NCBI RefSeq assembly: GCF_030846775.1
Contig: NZ_CP132910.1
Span: 2,142,001-2,206,000, forward strand
Direction: 5' to 3'
From: Geothrix sp. 21YS21S-2
Lineage (GTDB): Bacteria > Acidobacteriota > Holophagae > Holophagales > Holophagaceae
Length of the DNA: 64,000 nucleotides
Shown here: positions 8,020 through 16,741 of the stretch, piece by piece
Position numbering within the stretch: position 1 is the first letter of the stretch
Layout of the letters: every line of letters starts with the position of its first letter
Notes under the pieces: model-generated
What the model was told of the DNA's origin: nothing
Seen by the model: the letters and a program-made list of their open reading frames with translations, nothing else
Database searches by the model: none
Position numbers and translations under genes: made by a program

Positions 8020-9804
8020 ATGAGGCCCTGGCTCCCCCTGCTGGCCCTGGCGTCCCTCCAGGCCCCGGCCCAGGGCGTGCCCTGGATCCGTGACCACTAC
8101 GTCAAGCGCGAGGCCATGGTGCCCATGCGGGACGGCGTGCGGCTGTTCACGGCCATCTACACGCCCCGCGCGGCGCAGGGGAAGCTGCCGGTCCTCATGG
8201 AGCGCACCCCTTACGGGGCCGGTCCCTACGGCGAGGACACCTTCCCGGACACCCTGGGGCCCTCGGAGCTCTTCGCCCGCGAGGGCTTCATCTTCGTCTA
8301 CCAGGACGTGCGCGGGCGCATGCGCAGCGAAGGGACCTTCGTGGACCTGACCCCGGTGCTGGACGGCGCGGGGGTGGACGAGGCCACCGACACCCGCGAC
8401 ACCGTGGACTGGCTGCTGAAGAACGTGCCCTCCAGCGGCAGGGTGGGCCAGTGGGGCATCAGCTACCCGGCCTTCTACGCCGCCGCGGCCCTGGCGGGGG
8501 CGCACCCCGCCATGAAGGCCGTCTCGCCCCAGGCCCCCATCGCCGACTGGTTCGCGGGGGACGACTTCCACCGGAACGGGGCGCTCTGGCTGCCCCACCT
8601 CTTCAACTTCATCGCCGATTTCGGCCGCCCCCGTCCGCATCCCACGGAGAAATGGCCCACGCCCTTCCGGCACGGCACCCGGGACGGCTACGCCTTCTTC
8701 CTGGCCATGGGACCCCTCACGGGGGCCAACGAGCTTTACCTCAAGGGGGGCATCCCCTTCTGGAACGACGTGATGGCCCACGGCACCTACGACGCCTTCT
8801 GGAAGGCCCGCGACCTGCGGCCCCACCTCAAGGACGTCCGCCCCGCCGTCCTCACCGTGGGGGGCTGGTTCGACGCGGAGAACCTCTTCGGCACCCTTCA
8901 GGTGCACAAGACCCTGGACCGCCAGAGCCCGGCCACCGACCACCGGCTGGTCATGGGCCCCTGGTTCCACGGGGGCTGGGGCCGGAGCTCCGGGGAGCGC
9001 CTGGGCGGCGTGGAGTTCGGTTCGGCCACCTCCACGTTCTACCAGGCCCGCATCGAATTCCCGTTCTTCATGCACCACCTCAAGGACGCGCCCGACCCCC
9101 ACCTTCCCGGGGCCTACGTCTTCCAGACCGGGTCCAACGCCTGGCGCCGGTTCTCGAGCTGGCCGCCCCAGGAAGCCAGGCCCGTGAGCCTCTGGTTCCA
9201 GGCCGGGGCCCGCCTGGGTTTCAAGGGCCCCGGCCCGGAGGGCGCCGCGTCCTACGTCAGCGACCCCGCCCACCCCGTCCCCTTCTGGGACGGGGTGGAC
9301 ATCGGCATGCCCAAGGAGTACATGACCGCCGACCAGCGCTTCGTGGACGGCCGGCCCGACGTGGCCACCTTCAGCACGGCCCTCCTGGAAGGCGACCTTC
9401 CGGTGGCCGGCCCCGTCCGGGCCGACCTCTGGGTCACCACCACCGGCACCGACGCCGACTGGGTGGTCAAGGTCATCGACGTGCGCCCCGACGGATGCGA
9501 GCAGCTGGTGCGGGGCGAGGTCATGCGCGGGAAGTTCAGGAACAGCTTCGAGCGCCCCGAGCCCTTCGTCCCCGGCCGGCCCACCCGGGTGGCCTTCGCC
9601 CTCAACGACGTGTGCCACACGTTCCTCAAGGGCCACCGCCTGATGGTCCAGGTGCAGAGTTCCTGGTTCCCCCTCATGGACCGCAACCCCCAGGTCTTCA
9701 CCGACATCTACCACGCCAAGCCGGAGGATTTCCGGAAGGCGGAGCAGCAGATCCTGGTCGGGGAGAAGCATCCCTCAAGGCTGGTGCTGGGCGTGCTGCC
9801 TTAG
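8020..9804 (+). CDS. Secreted CocE/NonD-family hydrolase
   Basis: A 594-residue protein with a short signal peptide (about residues 1-18). It belongs to the X-Pro dipeptidyl-peptidase/CocE family of serine hydrolases. The N-terminal MVPMRDGVRLFTAIYTP opening, the YQDVRGRMRSEG segment (94-105) and the nucleophile motif GISYP with Ser148 are all present. The C-terminal third is the jelly-roll domain of this family. Members cleave esters or N-acylated amino acids. The gene follows the unknown secreted protein by 13 bases and ends convergently with ribD, overlapping it by 4 bases. The substrate cannot be inferred. Confidence 0.9.
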   Translation: MRPWLPLLALASLQAPAQGVPWIRDHYVKREAMVPMRDGVRLFTAIYTPRAAQGKLPVLMERTPYGAGPYGEDTFPDTLGPSELFAREGFIFVYQDVRGRMRSEGTFVDLTPVLDGAGVDEATDTRDTVDWLLKNVPSSGRVGQWGISYPAFYAAAALAGAHPAMKAVSPQAPIADWFAGDDFHRNGALWLPHLFNFIADFGRPRPHPTEKWPTPFRHGTRDGYAFFLAMGPLTGANELYLKGGIPFWNDVMAHGTYDAFWKARDLRPHLKDVRPAVLTVGGWFDAENLFGTLQVHKTLDRQSPATDHRLVMGPWFHGGWGRSSGERLGGVEFGSATSTFYQARIEFPFFMHHLKDAPDPHLPGAYVFQTGSNAWRRFSSWPPQEARPVSLWFQAGARLGFKGPGPEGAASYVSDPAHPVPFWDGVDIGMPKEYMTADQRFVDGRPDVATFSTALLEGDLPVAGPVRADLWVTTTGTDADWVVKVIDVRPDGCEQLVRGEVMRGKFRNSFERPEPFVPGRPTRVAFALNDVCHTFLKGHRLMVQVQSSWFPLMDRNPQVFTDIYHAKPEDFRKAEQQILVGEKHPSRLVLGVLP

Positions 9805-10904
9805 GGCCGGTTCAGGACCTCCCAGGTGCCGCCGGGAATCGCCACCCTGAGCCGGGTCCGGCCCGCCCAGCGCAGCACCGGGTCCTTGAACAGCGGCACG
9901 GCCGGGCCTTCCCGGCGGAACCGGTGGAACTCGTCCACCAGGTCCAGGGCCAGGAGGCTGCGGGCCAGGTCCCCGCCCCCCTCGAAGAGGACCCTGCCGG
10001 CGCCACGGGCGGCCAGGTTCCGCAGGAGGCCGTCCAGGCTGAGGCCGTTGGGCCCGGGACCGGGGCGGAGGTCCTCCACGCCCTGCAGGGGGAGGGCGGC
10101 GTCCAGGGTGGCGCGCAGGACGGGCTGGTGGTCCAGGGGCCGCCATACCCGGCGGAAGGGGTCGAGGCTGGCGCCGGCGTCGAGCACCACGCGCCTCAGG
10201 AGGCGGTGCGGAGGGGCGGGGACGGGCCAGCCGTCCCGGAGGCTCGGGTCCCGCACTTCGGCCGTCCTGCGTCCGATGACCACGGCCTCCGCGCAGCGGC
10301 GCACGGCCTGGCCGATGTGCTTCACGGGAGGCGGGCGGTCCCCGGGATCGAGGATGAAGGACACCCAGGGCAGCCCGGTGCCGATGAGCTTGAAGAAGGG
10401 TGCGTGGAAGGCCGCGCAGGACGGTCCCAGGACGCCCACGGTGACCCGGACGCCCCGGTGCCTCAGGAGGGCGATGCCGCCGCCGTCCACGCGGGGATTG
10501 GGGTCCCTGACGCCCACCACCACCCGCGCGAGCCCCGCCTTCAGCAGGGCCGCGGTGCAGGGCGGCGTCCTGCCCTGGTGGCAGCAGGGCTCGAGGGTCA
10601 CGTAGGCCGTGGCCCCCTGGGCGGTCTCCCCCCGGGCCTCTGCGTCGGCCAGGGCCGCGACCTCGGCGTGGGGACCTCCGGCCCGGAGGTGGGTTCCGGT
10701 TCCGATGACCCGGCCCCCGCTGACGATGACGCACCCCACGGGCGGATTGGGGCTGGCCAGCCCCACGCCCTCCTGGGCCGCGGCCAGGGCCATGGCCATG
10801 AACCTGGCGTCCCCTTCAAGCCCCGAGGGATCGGGCCAGGGCCCCCCGGTGGCGGCGCTCCAGAGGAGCGCCGCCTCGCGGGGGGCCAGGGCGCCCGCGT
10901 CCAT
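9801..10904 (-). CDS. ribD: Bifunctional riboflavin deaminase/reductase RibD
   Basis: A 367-residue protein with the two RibD domains. The N-terminal zinc deaminase carries PHAEVAAL and the PCCHQGRTPPC motif; the C-terminal NADPH-dependent reductase includes the RVLFEGGGDLARSLL segment near the end. RibD performs the second and third steps of riboflavin synthesis from GTP. The ATG overlaps the porin stop codon by one base, and ribBA lies just beyond the porin. RibD is thus the last gene of an operon that starts with a UbiD-type decarboxylase. Riboflavin synthase (ribE) and lumazine synthase (ribH) are not in the window. Confidence 0.93.
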   Translation of the reverse strand: MDAGALAPREAALLWSAATGGPWPDPSGLEGDARFMAMALAAAQEGVGLASPNPPVGCVIVSGGRVIGTGTHLRAGGPHAEVAALADAEARGETAQGATAYVTLEPCCHQGRTPPCTAALLKAGLARVVVGVRDPNPRVDGGGIALLRHRGVRVTVGVLGPSCAAFHAPFFKLIGTGLPWVSFILDPGDRPPPVKHIGQAVRRCAEAVVIGRRTAEVRDPSLRDGWPVPAPPHRLLRRVVLDAGASLDPFRRVWRPLDHQPVLRATLDAALPLQGVEDLRPGPGPNGLSLDGLLRNLAARGAGRVLFEGGGDLARSLLALDLVDEFHRFRREGPAVPLFKDPVLRWAGRTRLRVAIPGGTWEVLNRP

Positions 10905-12154
10905 CAGAACGCGTAGAGCAGGCCCATGCCGAAGCCTTTGGTGCTGGCGCCGGGGGCGACGGTGCCCGGGGAGGGGAACACCGCGTAGGAGGCGGAGCGG
11001 TCGTTGTTCATGCCGTAGTAGGACACGAAGAGGTCCGCCGCCCTGCTGAGCGAATAGGTATAGCCCAGCGAGAACTGCCGCCCGGCGAGGCCGTCGGTGG
11101 AGGCGGAGGCGCCGCCGACCTTGGTGCAGCTGCCGGCCGAGGCCTGGCCGAAGGACGCGAAGAGCTGGTGGGGCCCGAAGCGCTGCTGGACCAGCGCGTA
11201 CCAGGCGGTGCGCTTGTACTGGTTGACGTTGCCGACCACGGTGTCGTTCGTGTCGTAGGTGAGGTTTTCGACGATGCCCGAGATCTTGGTGCCCGTGGAG
11301 AAGGTCCAGGACGCCACGAGCTCCTGCCCCTCGTCGTGGGAGGAGGCGTTGGTCAGGGTCGCGCCGGCGGCGCCGCCCAACTGGGAGAGGCCGAAGTAGT
11401 CGTTGTGGCGCTCGTAGCCCAGGCTCACCACCAGCGGGCCGCTGCGGTAGGACACCAGGCCCGACAGGATGTCCGGGCTGATGGAGGGCGCGGTGGGGGA
11501 GGCCACGGTCCGGCCCTCGTTGACGGAGTAGGCGAGGCGGAAGCTGAGCCCGCTCATGTCGGGGCTCCAGTACTGCACGCTGTTGCCCTGCCGGCGGTTG
11601 AAGGCGGCGTCGGCCTTGCCGTTGATGCGGCCGGTCTGGGTGGTGGTGCCGGGGACGTTGAAGCCGGGGCTGGTGGTCAGGACGTTGTCGAAGGGGCTCA
11701 GGCCGCGCAGGGGGCCCACGGCCAGGAGGGGGAACTTGTAGGGGGTGTCCCAGTTGCCGTAGAAGACCGTGCCCCATGCGCCCTCCAGGCCCAGGCGGCT
11801 GTTGCGCCCGGCCAGGGTGTTGGGGGCGTCGCCGTCGGGGCTCACGGCGCTCTCGATCTGGAAGATCACCTTGAGATCGCCGCTGACGGGCAGGGAGCCC
11901 CGGAAGCCCAGGTTCGAGGTGCCCGAGGTGATGCGGTTGCGGGAGGGCAGGTTGATGCCGGTGTAGGCCGAGGCCGGCACGAGGCTCGCGCCGCCGGTGG
12001 CCGGGGACAGTCCCGGGGCGGTGGCGCCGGAGGTCTGCACGTTGTCCAGGAAGGGCAGCAGGGTGCCGTAGATCTGTACGGGGCCGGCCTGCGCGAAGAC
12101 CAGGGCGGGGAAGGCGCAGGCTCCCGCCAGGCAGGTTGCGATTCGCTTGTTCAT
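10904..12154 (-). CDS. Outer-membrane general porin (porin_4 type)
   Basis: A 416-residue beta-barrel protein. It has a signal peptide (about 1-22, ending VFAQA) and then SVQIYG-like opening residues (VQIYGTLLPFLDN), a hallmark of the betaproteobacterial type of porin. Alternating hydrophobic strands run to a C-terminal strand ending in LLYAF, with the final aromatic residue needed for BAM-dependent insertion. The gene is embedded between ribBA (36 bases upstream) and ribD (1-base overlap) in a decarboxylase operon. Entry of aromatic acids through the outer membrane is a reasonable role. The family is best known from Burkholderia and Neisseria relatives, so transfer is possible but not proven here. 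Confidence 0.85.
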   Translation of the reverse strand: MNKRIATCLAGACAFPALVFAQAGPVQIYGTLLPFLDNVQTSGATAPGLSPATGGASLVPASAYTGINLPSRNRITSGTSNLGFRGSLPVSGDLKVIFQIESAVSPDGDAPNTLAGRNSRLGLEGAWGTVFYGNWDTPYKFPLLAVGPLRGLSPFDNVLTTSPGFNVPGTTTQTGRINGKADAAFNRRQGNSVQYWSPDMSGLSFRLAYSVNEGRTVASPTAPSISPDILSGLVSYRSGPLVVSLGYERHNDYFGLSQLGGAAGATLTNASSHDEGQELVASWTFSTGTKISGIVENLTYDTNDTVVGNVNQYKRTAWYALVQQRFGPHQLFASFGQASAGSCTKVGGASASTDGLAGRQFSLGYTYSLSRAADLFVSYYGMNNDRSASYAVFPSPGTVAPGASTKGFGMGLLYAF

Positions 12155-12190
12155 GGGGTTTCCTCTCGGTTGTCTCGTTGGGGGGCGGGG

Positions 12191-13396
12191 CTACACCATG
12201 CTCAGAAGGTGCCCCATCTTCCGCTTCTTGGTGAGGAGGTACCGGACATTGCTCGTCCTCGACGCCACTTCGATGGAGACGCGCTCCACCATGCGCAGCC
12301 CGTACCCCTCCAGGCCGATGATCTTCTTGGGGTTGTTCGTCATGAGCTTCATCTCGACCACGCCGAGGTCCCGGAGGATCTGGGCGCCGACCCCGTAGTC
12401 GCGGAGGTCGGCCTTGAAGCCGAGCTTCTCGTTGGCCTCCACGGTGTCCATGCCCTTGTCCTGGAGCTCGTAGGCCTTGATCTTGCTGCCCAGGCCGATG
12501 CCACGGCCCTCCTGGCGCATGTAGAGGACGATTCCCGAGCCTTCCTCCTCGATGAGCCGCAGCGCGGCCTGGAGCTGTTCGCCACAGTCGCAGCGCATGG
12601 AACCGAAGGCGTCCCCGGTCAGGCATTCGGAGTGGACCCGCACCAGGACGGGCACCGAGGGATCGATCTCCCCCTTCACCAGGGCGATGTGGGTCTTTCC
12701 GCTGACCCCGTCCAGGTAGGCGATGGCCCGGAAGTCCCCGCCGACGCGCAGGGGCATGGAGGTCTCCCCGAGGCGGGTGATGCTCCGCTCGTTGCGCAGG
12801 CGGAAGGCGATGAGGTCCTGCACGGAAATGATCCGCAGGCCGTGGACGGCGGCGAAGACCTCCAGGTCCGGCATGCGGGCCATGGTGCCGTCCTCGTTCA
12901 TGATTTCGCAGATCACCCCGGCCGGGGCCAGGCCGGCCAGGCGCGCCAGATCGACGGATCCCTCCGTCTGGCCCGTCCGCACCAGCACGCCTCCGTCCTT
13001 GGCGATGAGGGGAAACACATGGCCCGGATGGACGAGGTCCTCGGGGACCGCATGGGCGTCGACGGCCGTGCGTATGGTCGTGGCGCGGTCGAAGGCGGAA
13101 ATGCCGGTCGTGACCCCTTCCCGGGCCTCGATGGAGACGGTGAAGGCCGTCTGGAAGGGCGAGGAGTTGTCGGAGACCATGGGAGCGAGGCCCAGCGAGG
13201 CGGCCTTCTCCCGGGTGAGGCTCAGGCAGACCAGGCCCCTGCCGTGCGTGGCCATGAAATTGATGGCCTCGGGCGTGACGTGCTCGGCGGCGAGGGTGAG
13301 GTCGCCCTCGTTCTCGCGGTCCTCGTCATCCACGAGGATGACCATCCTTCCGTTCCGGATGTCCGCGATGGCATCCTCGATGCGCGACAGTGTCAT
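12191..13396 (-). CDS. ribBA: Bifunctional DHBP synthase/GTP cyclohydrolase II
   Basis: A 401-residue fusion that makes both riboflavin precursors. The N-terminal RibB domain (about 1-200) has DDEDRENEGDL near residues 23-33 and the THGRGL segment. The C-terminal RibA domain carries the zinc cysteines CLTGDAFGSMRCDCG and the RQEGRGIGL motif. Both halves look complete. It follows the BsdD-like gene by 74 bases, with a strong hairpin between. Within this operon it could raise FMN supply for prenyl-FMN synthesis. The leader is too short for an FMN riboswitch. Confidence 0.95.
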   Translation of the reverse strand: MTLSRIEDAIADIRNGRMVILVDDEDRENEGDLTLAAEHVTPEAINFMATHGRGLVCLSLTREKAASLGLAPMVSDNSSPFQTAFTVSIEAREGVTTGISAFDRATTIRTAVDAHAVPEDLVHPGHVFPLIAKDGGVLVRTGQTEGSVDLARLAGLAPAGVICEIMNEDGTMARMPDLEVFAAVHGLRIISVQDLIAFRLRNERSITRLGETSMPLRVGGDFRAIAYLDGVSGKTHIALVKGEIDPSVPVLVRVHSECLTGDAFGSMRCDCGEQLQAALRLIEEEGSGIVLYMRQEGRGIGLGSKIKAYELQDKGMDTVEANEKLGFKADLRDYGVGAQILRDLGVVEMKLMTNNPKKIIGLEGYGLRMVERVSIEVASRTSNVRYLLTKKRKMGHLLSMV

Positions 13397-13425
13397 GGGC
13401 TTGGGCCTTTATTGCTGGTGGCGGG

Positions 13426-13452
13426 GGCAGGGGGGCCGGAAGCCCCCCTGCC
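13426..13452 (-). terminator. GC-rich hairpin between bsdD and ribBA
   Basis: An 11-bp perfect stem (GGCAGGGGGGC at 13426-13436 pairing with 13442-13452) and a 5-base loop. No T-run follows on the transcribed strand, so it may only reduce or process read-through from the decarboxylase genes into ribBA. Confidence 0.55.
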
Positions 13453-13470
13453 CTGCCGGGTCGTACGTTC

Positions 13471-13695
13471 CTAGGCCTTGAGGGGCGGAACGGGGGGGAT
13501 CACGAGCATGTTGGGGATGCTCTCGGGCTTGATCTTGAACTTGGCGTTGTAGCGCTTGGGATCGGTCTTGTCAGGCGTCTCGGTGGAGCGCCAGGAATAG
13601 GTGCAGGTGTTGCAGATGTACATCTCCCAGGCGTTCCCCACGGGGGATTTCGTCAGGAGTTCGACCTTGTCGGTGTCGCAGCGCGGGCAGATCAT
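13471..13695 (-). CDS. bsdD: Hydroxyarylic acid decarboxylase small subunit BsdD/VdcD
   Basis: A 74-residue protein with two CxxC pairs (CPRC near residues 3-6 and CNTC near 28-31), suggesting a zinc ribbon, followed by SWRSTE and a basic PKRYNAKF stretch. This layout matches the small D subunits of non-oxidative hydroxybenzoate/vanillate decarboxylases (BsdD, VdcD, ShdD). Those genes sit with a UbiD-type C subunit and a UbiX-type B subunit. Here the C subunit is 33 bases upstream. Its exact biochemical role in the family is not well established. It marks the neighbouring UbiD as an aromatic acid decarboxylase and not a quinone-pathway enzyme. Confidence 0.88.
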   Translation of the reverse strand: MICPRCDTDKVELLTKSPVGNAWEMYICNTCTYSWRSTETPDKTDPKRYNAKFKIKPESIPNMLVIPPVPPLKA

Positions 13696-13728
13696 GGTGG
13701 ATCCTTTCGGTTCACGGTTCGGAATGGG

Positions 13729-15207
13729 TTACTTGCGGGCGGCCTTCACGAGCTGGGAGATGATCTCCTCCCACTTCGCGGTGCCGGCGGGGGGCGTCAG
13801 GAGCTCGGTCTCGCGGGAGACGATCTCGGGGGCCTTGGGGGTGGTGGCGTCGATGATGAGCTTGTTGTGCATGCCCGGGGGGTTGGACGACGGATCGAGG
13901 GGCATGCCGGGGCAGTTCTTGATGATGCTGACGTCCTTGTCGGGATCGACGCGGGTCGTCATGGCCCACATGACCTGCTCGAGGTTGAACGGATCGACGT
14001 ACTCGTCCACGACGATGATGATCTTGTTGTAGGCCATCCCGTGCGGGGTGGTGAGCAGGCGCATCGCGACGGCCTTGCCGAACCCGCCGAAGCGGACCTT
14101 GGTGGAGACGATGACGCCGATGCCGTGGGTGTACATGGCGTTCACGGCCTGCACTTCGGGGAAGGTGTCCTTGAGCATCTTGTAGAGGGGCACCGACGTG
14201 TTCAGCGCCATGAGGTAGTCGATCTCCGACCAGGGGATGCCCAGGTAGAGGTTCTCGAAGACCGGGTTCGCGCGGTAGGAGATGGCGGTGATCTTGACCA
14301 CGGCCTGGAGGCGCGCGCCGGAGTAGGAGCCGGGGAACTCGCCGAAGGGGCCTTCGCACTCGCGCACGCGGGGCTCGATGTAGCCCTCGATGCAGATCTC
14401 GCAGCCGGCGGGGATCTCGAGGCCCAGGGTGGCGGACTTGGTGATCTCCATGGGCACGCCGTTGTTCAGGGCGCCGACGTAGTCGTACTCGGACTGGTCG
14501 TAGCGGATGGGCGTGGAGGCCATGAAGGTGGTGATGGGGTCGCAGCCCAGGCAGATGGCGATGGGCACGGGCTTGTTGAGGGCCTCGGCCTTGCTCAGCT
14601 GGATGCCGATGTCATGGAACGGCAGGGCCTGGATGCCCAGCTTGTCCTTGCCCTTGACCTGCATGCGGTAGGTGCCGAGGTTGGTCTTGCCGTAGCTGGT
14701 GGGATCCTCGGGGTCCGCGGAGACGATGCAGGCCTTGGAGAGGAAGCAGCCGGAGTCGTAGGTGTTGATGCGGTAGAGGGAGATGATGTCGAAGATGTTG
14801 ATGTTCTCGGTGACGGTGTTCTCGTTCACCGGGGCGTTGGTCACGCGCTTGGGGCCGACGGGGTACATGTCCCAGCGGCGGGACAGTTCGAGGAACTGCT
14901 CCTTGACGGGCGTGTCCTTGTCCATGCCCATCATGAGGGCGTGGTTGGCCCAGCTGCCGTGGACGTTGGTGACGACGGGGTTCGCGTAGCCCTTGACCTT
15001 CTCGAAGAGCACGGCGGGGCCGTTCTTCAGGTTGGCCGAGGCGCGGCCGGCGGCGCCGATCTCCTCGGGGTCGACCTCGTCCTTGATGCGCACCAGCTGG
15101 CCTTCGGCCTCGAGGGTGACCAGGAACGAGCGGAGATCGTGGTAGGCCTTGGTGCTGCCCGTCTTTCCGGACGGGACCTGGATGTCTTTCAAACCGGCTT
15201 CTGACAT
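13729..15207 (-). CDS. bsdC: UbiD-family hydroxyarylic acid decarboxylase (BsdC type)
   Basis: A 492-residue UbiD-fold enzyme. The ATG of MSEAGLKDIQ is chosen because GGAG lies nine bases upstream and the extra upstream codons look non-coding. Family landmarks include NVHGSWANHALMMGM, KDTPVKEQF, MQVKGKDKLGIQ, ECEGPFGEFPGSYSG with the catalytic Glu/Arg region, and VDEYVDPFNLEQVMWAM near the C-terminus. These track the BsdC/VdcC/ShdC group, which uses prenyl-FMN to remove CO2 from 4-hydroxybenzoate-like acids. It heads the leftward operon with bsdD, ribBA, porin and ribD. The substrate is inferred at the level of hydroxylated benzoates or vanillate only. Confidence 0.9.
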   Translation of the reverse strand: MSEAGLKDIQVPSGKTGSTKAYHDLRSFLVTLEAEGQLVRIKDEVDPEEIGAAGRASANLKNGPAVLFEKVKGYANPVVTNVHGSWANHALMMGMDKDTPVKEQFLELSRRWDMYPVGPKRVTNAPVNENTVTENINIFDIISLYRINTYDSGCFLSKACIVSADPEDPTSYGKTNLGTYRMQVKGKDKLGIQALPFHDIGIQLSKAEALNKPVPIAICLGCDPITTFMASTPIRYDQSEYDYVGALNNGVPMEITKSATLGLEIPAGCEICIEGYIEPRVRECEGPFGEFPGSYSGARLQAVVKITAISYRANPVFENLYLGIPWSEIDYLMALNTSVPLYKMLKDTFPEVQAVNAMYTHGIGVIVSTKVRFGGFGKAVAMRLLTTPHGMAYNKIIIVVDEYVDPFNLEQVMWAMTTRVDPDKDVSIIKNCPGMPLDPSSNPPGMHNKLIIDATTPKAPEIVSRETELLTPPAGTAKWEEIISQLVKAARK

Positions 15208-15353
15208 TGAAGGTTCTCCAATTCTGGCGGTTGGTAGATGAGGTGATCCGAGTTTCAGCGAATGCTCCCCCTGGATCTCCGGGGGCCCTCCTGGGATTCC
15301 AGCCCTGCTGTTCATGGATGCAGGACCAGAATTCTCCGGAGCGCCGGGAGCGT

Positions 15354-15394
15354 CCAATACATATTTGCTGACCAAATGATCGTCAATTACGATC
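15354..15394. promoter_or_regulatory. Candidate LysR-type binding sites upstream of bsdC
   Basis: Two dyads lie side by side in the 195-base gap between lysR and bsdC. ATTTG-N5-CAAAT is at 15363-15377, and GATCGT-N5-ACGATC, a perfect 6-bp repeat, is at 15378-15394. Each contains the T-N11-A spacing typical of LysR-family sites. The first is preceded by CCAATACA (15354-15361), which recurs in reverse in the symporter promoter region. Confidence 0.5.
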
Positions 15395-15402
15395 AACCGC
15401 GT

Positions 15403-16287
15403 TCAGCGCGGGAAGAGCTCGCCCAGCTCCGTGATGAACTTGTGGAGCAGCGGCGAAACGTTGTCGCTGCGCCACACCGCGCTCACGGCGATCTCCGGGC
15501 GGGGCTCCGCCAGCGGCCGGTAGATGACGCCCTTGATCTGGATCGCCTTGAAGGATTCCGGGACCAGCGCGATGCCGAGGTCCGCCCCCACGAGCATGAG
15601 GCCCGTCTGGATCATGCGAACGCACTGGATGTTCGCGGGCTTCACGCCGGCCTTCCGGTACGCGTCCGCCACCGTCTCGTAGTAGCCCCGCCGGGGATGG
15701 CGCGAGGGCGTGATGATCGTCTCGTCGACCAGGTCCCTGATATCGACGTGGTCCGAGGCGGCGTAGGGAGGCCTGTCGGGAAGGGCGGCGATGAGGGGCT
15801 CCCGGCAGATCTCGAGCACGCCGAAGCCTTCGTCGAGGACTTCCGAGATGGTGATGCCGATGTCCAGCTGACCCCGGGCCAGTTCCTCCATCTGCTCGCC
15901 GGGGCCCAGCTCGCGCAGTTCCAGCTGCGCGGCGGGGATCACCTCCTTGAAGTGCTTCAAGGTCGCCGGCAGCACCTTCATCGCCGCCGTGCTGATGAAG
16001 CCGATGGCGACCATGCCGGCGTCGCCCCGGCCCACGCCCCGGGCCTCGTGGACCGCCATGCAGGCGTTGTCCGCCATCACCCGCGCGCGGGCGTAGAACA
16101 CCCGGCCCGCGGCCGTGAGCGCCACATTGCGGTTGTTGCGCTCGAAGAGGAGGGTGCCGATCTCCTCCTCGAGCTGGTGGATCGCCTGGCTGAGGGCCGG
16201 CTGGGCCACATGGACCCGCTCCGCGGCCTTGCGGAAATGGAGTTCCTCCGCCGTGGCGATGAAATATTTGAGTTGCCTGAGTTCCAT
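15403..16287 (-). CDS. LysR-family transcriptional regulator
   Basis: A 294-residue regulator with the N-terminal winged helix-turn-helix (residues 1-60: MELRQLKYFIATAEELHF, then HVAQPALSQAIHQLEEE and LFERNNRNVALTAAG). A substrate-binding domain of the periplasmic-binding-protein fold follows (about 90-290). It resembles the BenM/CatM branch, which senses aromatic acids or their ring-cleavage products. The gene lies between the two decarboxylase arms and is oriented with the bsdC arm, divergent from the symporter. It most likely controls both arms in response to an aromatic acid; that is inferred from position and candidate sites. Confidence 0.92.
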   Translation of the reverse strand: MELRQLKYFIATAEELHFRKAAERVHVAQPALSQAIHQLEEEIGTLLFERNNRNVALTAAGRVFYARARVMADNACMAVHEARGVGRGDAGMVAIGFISTAAMKVLPATLKHFKEVIPAAQLELRELGPGEQMEELARGQLDIGITISEVLDEGFGVLEICREPLIAALPDRPPYAASDHVDIRDLVDETIITPSRHPRRGYYETVADAYRKAGVKPANIQCVRMIQTGLMLVGADLGIALVPESFKAIQIKGVIYRPLAEPRPEIAVSAVWRSDNVSPLLHKFITELGELFPR

Positions 16288-16419
16288 GGCTCACCATCTC
16301 GCCGTGAAGCGGGTGTTGGAGGGGCTTGGATTGCTATTCCCTCTTCCTTTCATTTCGACTTTCCGGAACGTTTCATCATAGGACACGCAGATCGTCTTAT
16401 GGCAAAGGGAGGGGCGATA

Positions 16420-16456
16420 GATATTTTGTATCAATCACCCATCCAATTTGTATTGG
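16420..16456. promoter_or_regulatory. Candidate operator in the lysR-symporter divergent region
   Basis: In the 454-base gap between the divergent lysR and symporter genes, the heptamer TTTGTAT occurs at 16425-16431 and 16447-16453, 22 bases apart (about two helical turns). Each copy lies in a dyad: GATA-N5-TATC at 16420-16432 and CCAAT-N4-ATTGG at 16443-16456. The second dyad read in reverse contains CCAATACA, as in the bsdC leader. Local AT content is well above the surroundings. Nothing else is recognised in the gap. Confidence 0.45.
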
Positions 16457-16741
16457 ACGCATTTCGGGCGGGCGGCCATGTTGCCATACATACCCGGATT
16501 CCCGGGAGGAAGAAGATCCTCTCCCCGATTCAAGACTCATGCGCCTTCCGCGTGGGCCGGAATCGCGGTCTGGACCCTTGCTGCTCGATTGGAGCGCGCC
16601 GCGCACAACCCTCCGCGCCGGCCGCAGCTTGAAAGGAAGTACCGGTTCCCCGGGGACACCGTTCATGGATGCACAACTTGAACCGTTCCCGGCGCCGCCC
16701 GTAAAGTCCCTTTCCCCCCAACTCATCCAAGGAGTCCCATC

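Noticed and set aside
13397-13470. FMN riboswitch upstream of ribBA
   Set aside because: The leader is only 74 bases and consists mainly of one simple hairpin; the conserved multi-helix FMN fold would need well over 100 bases.
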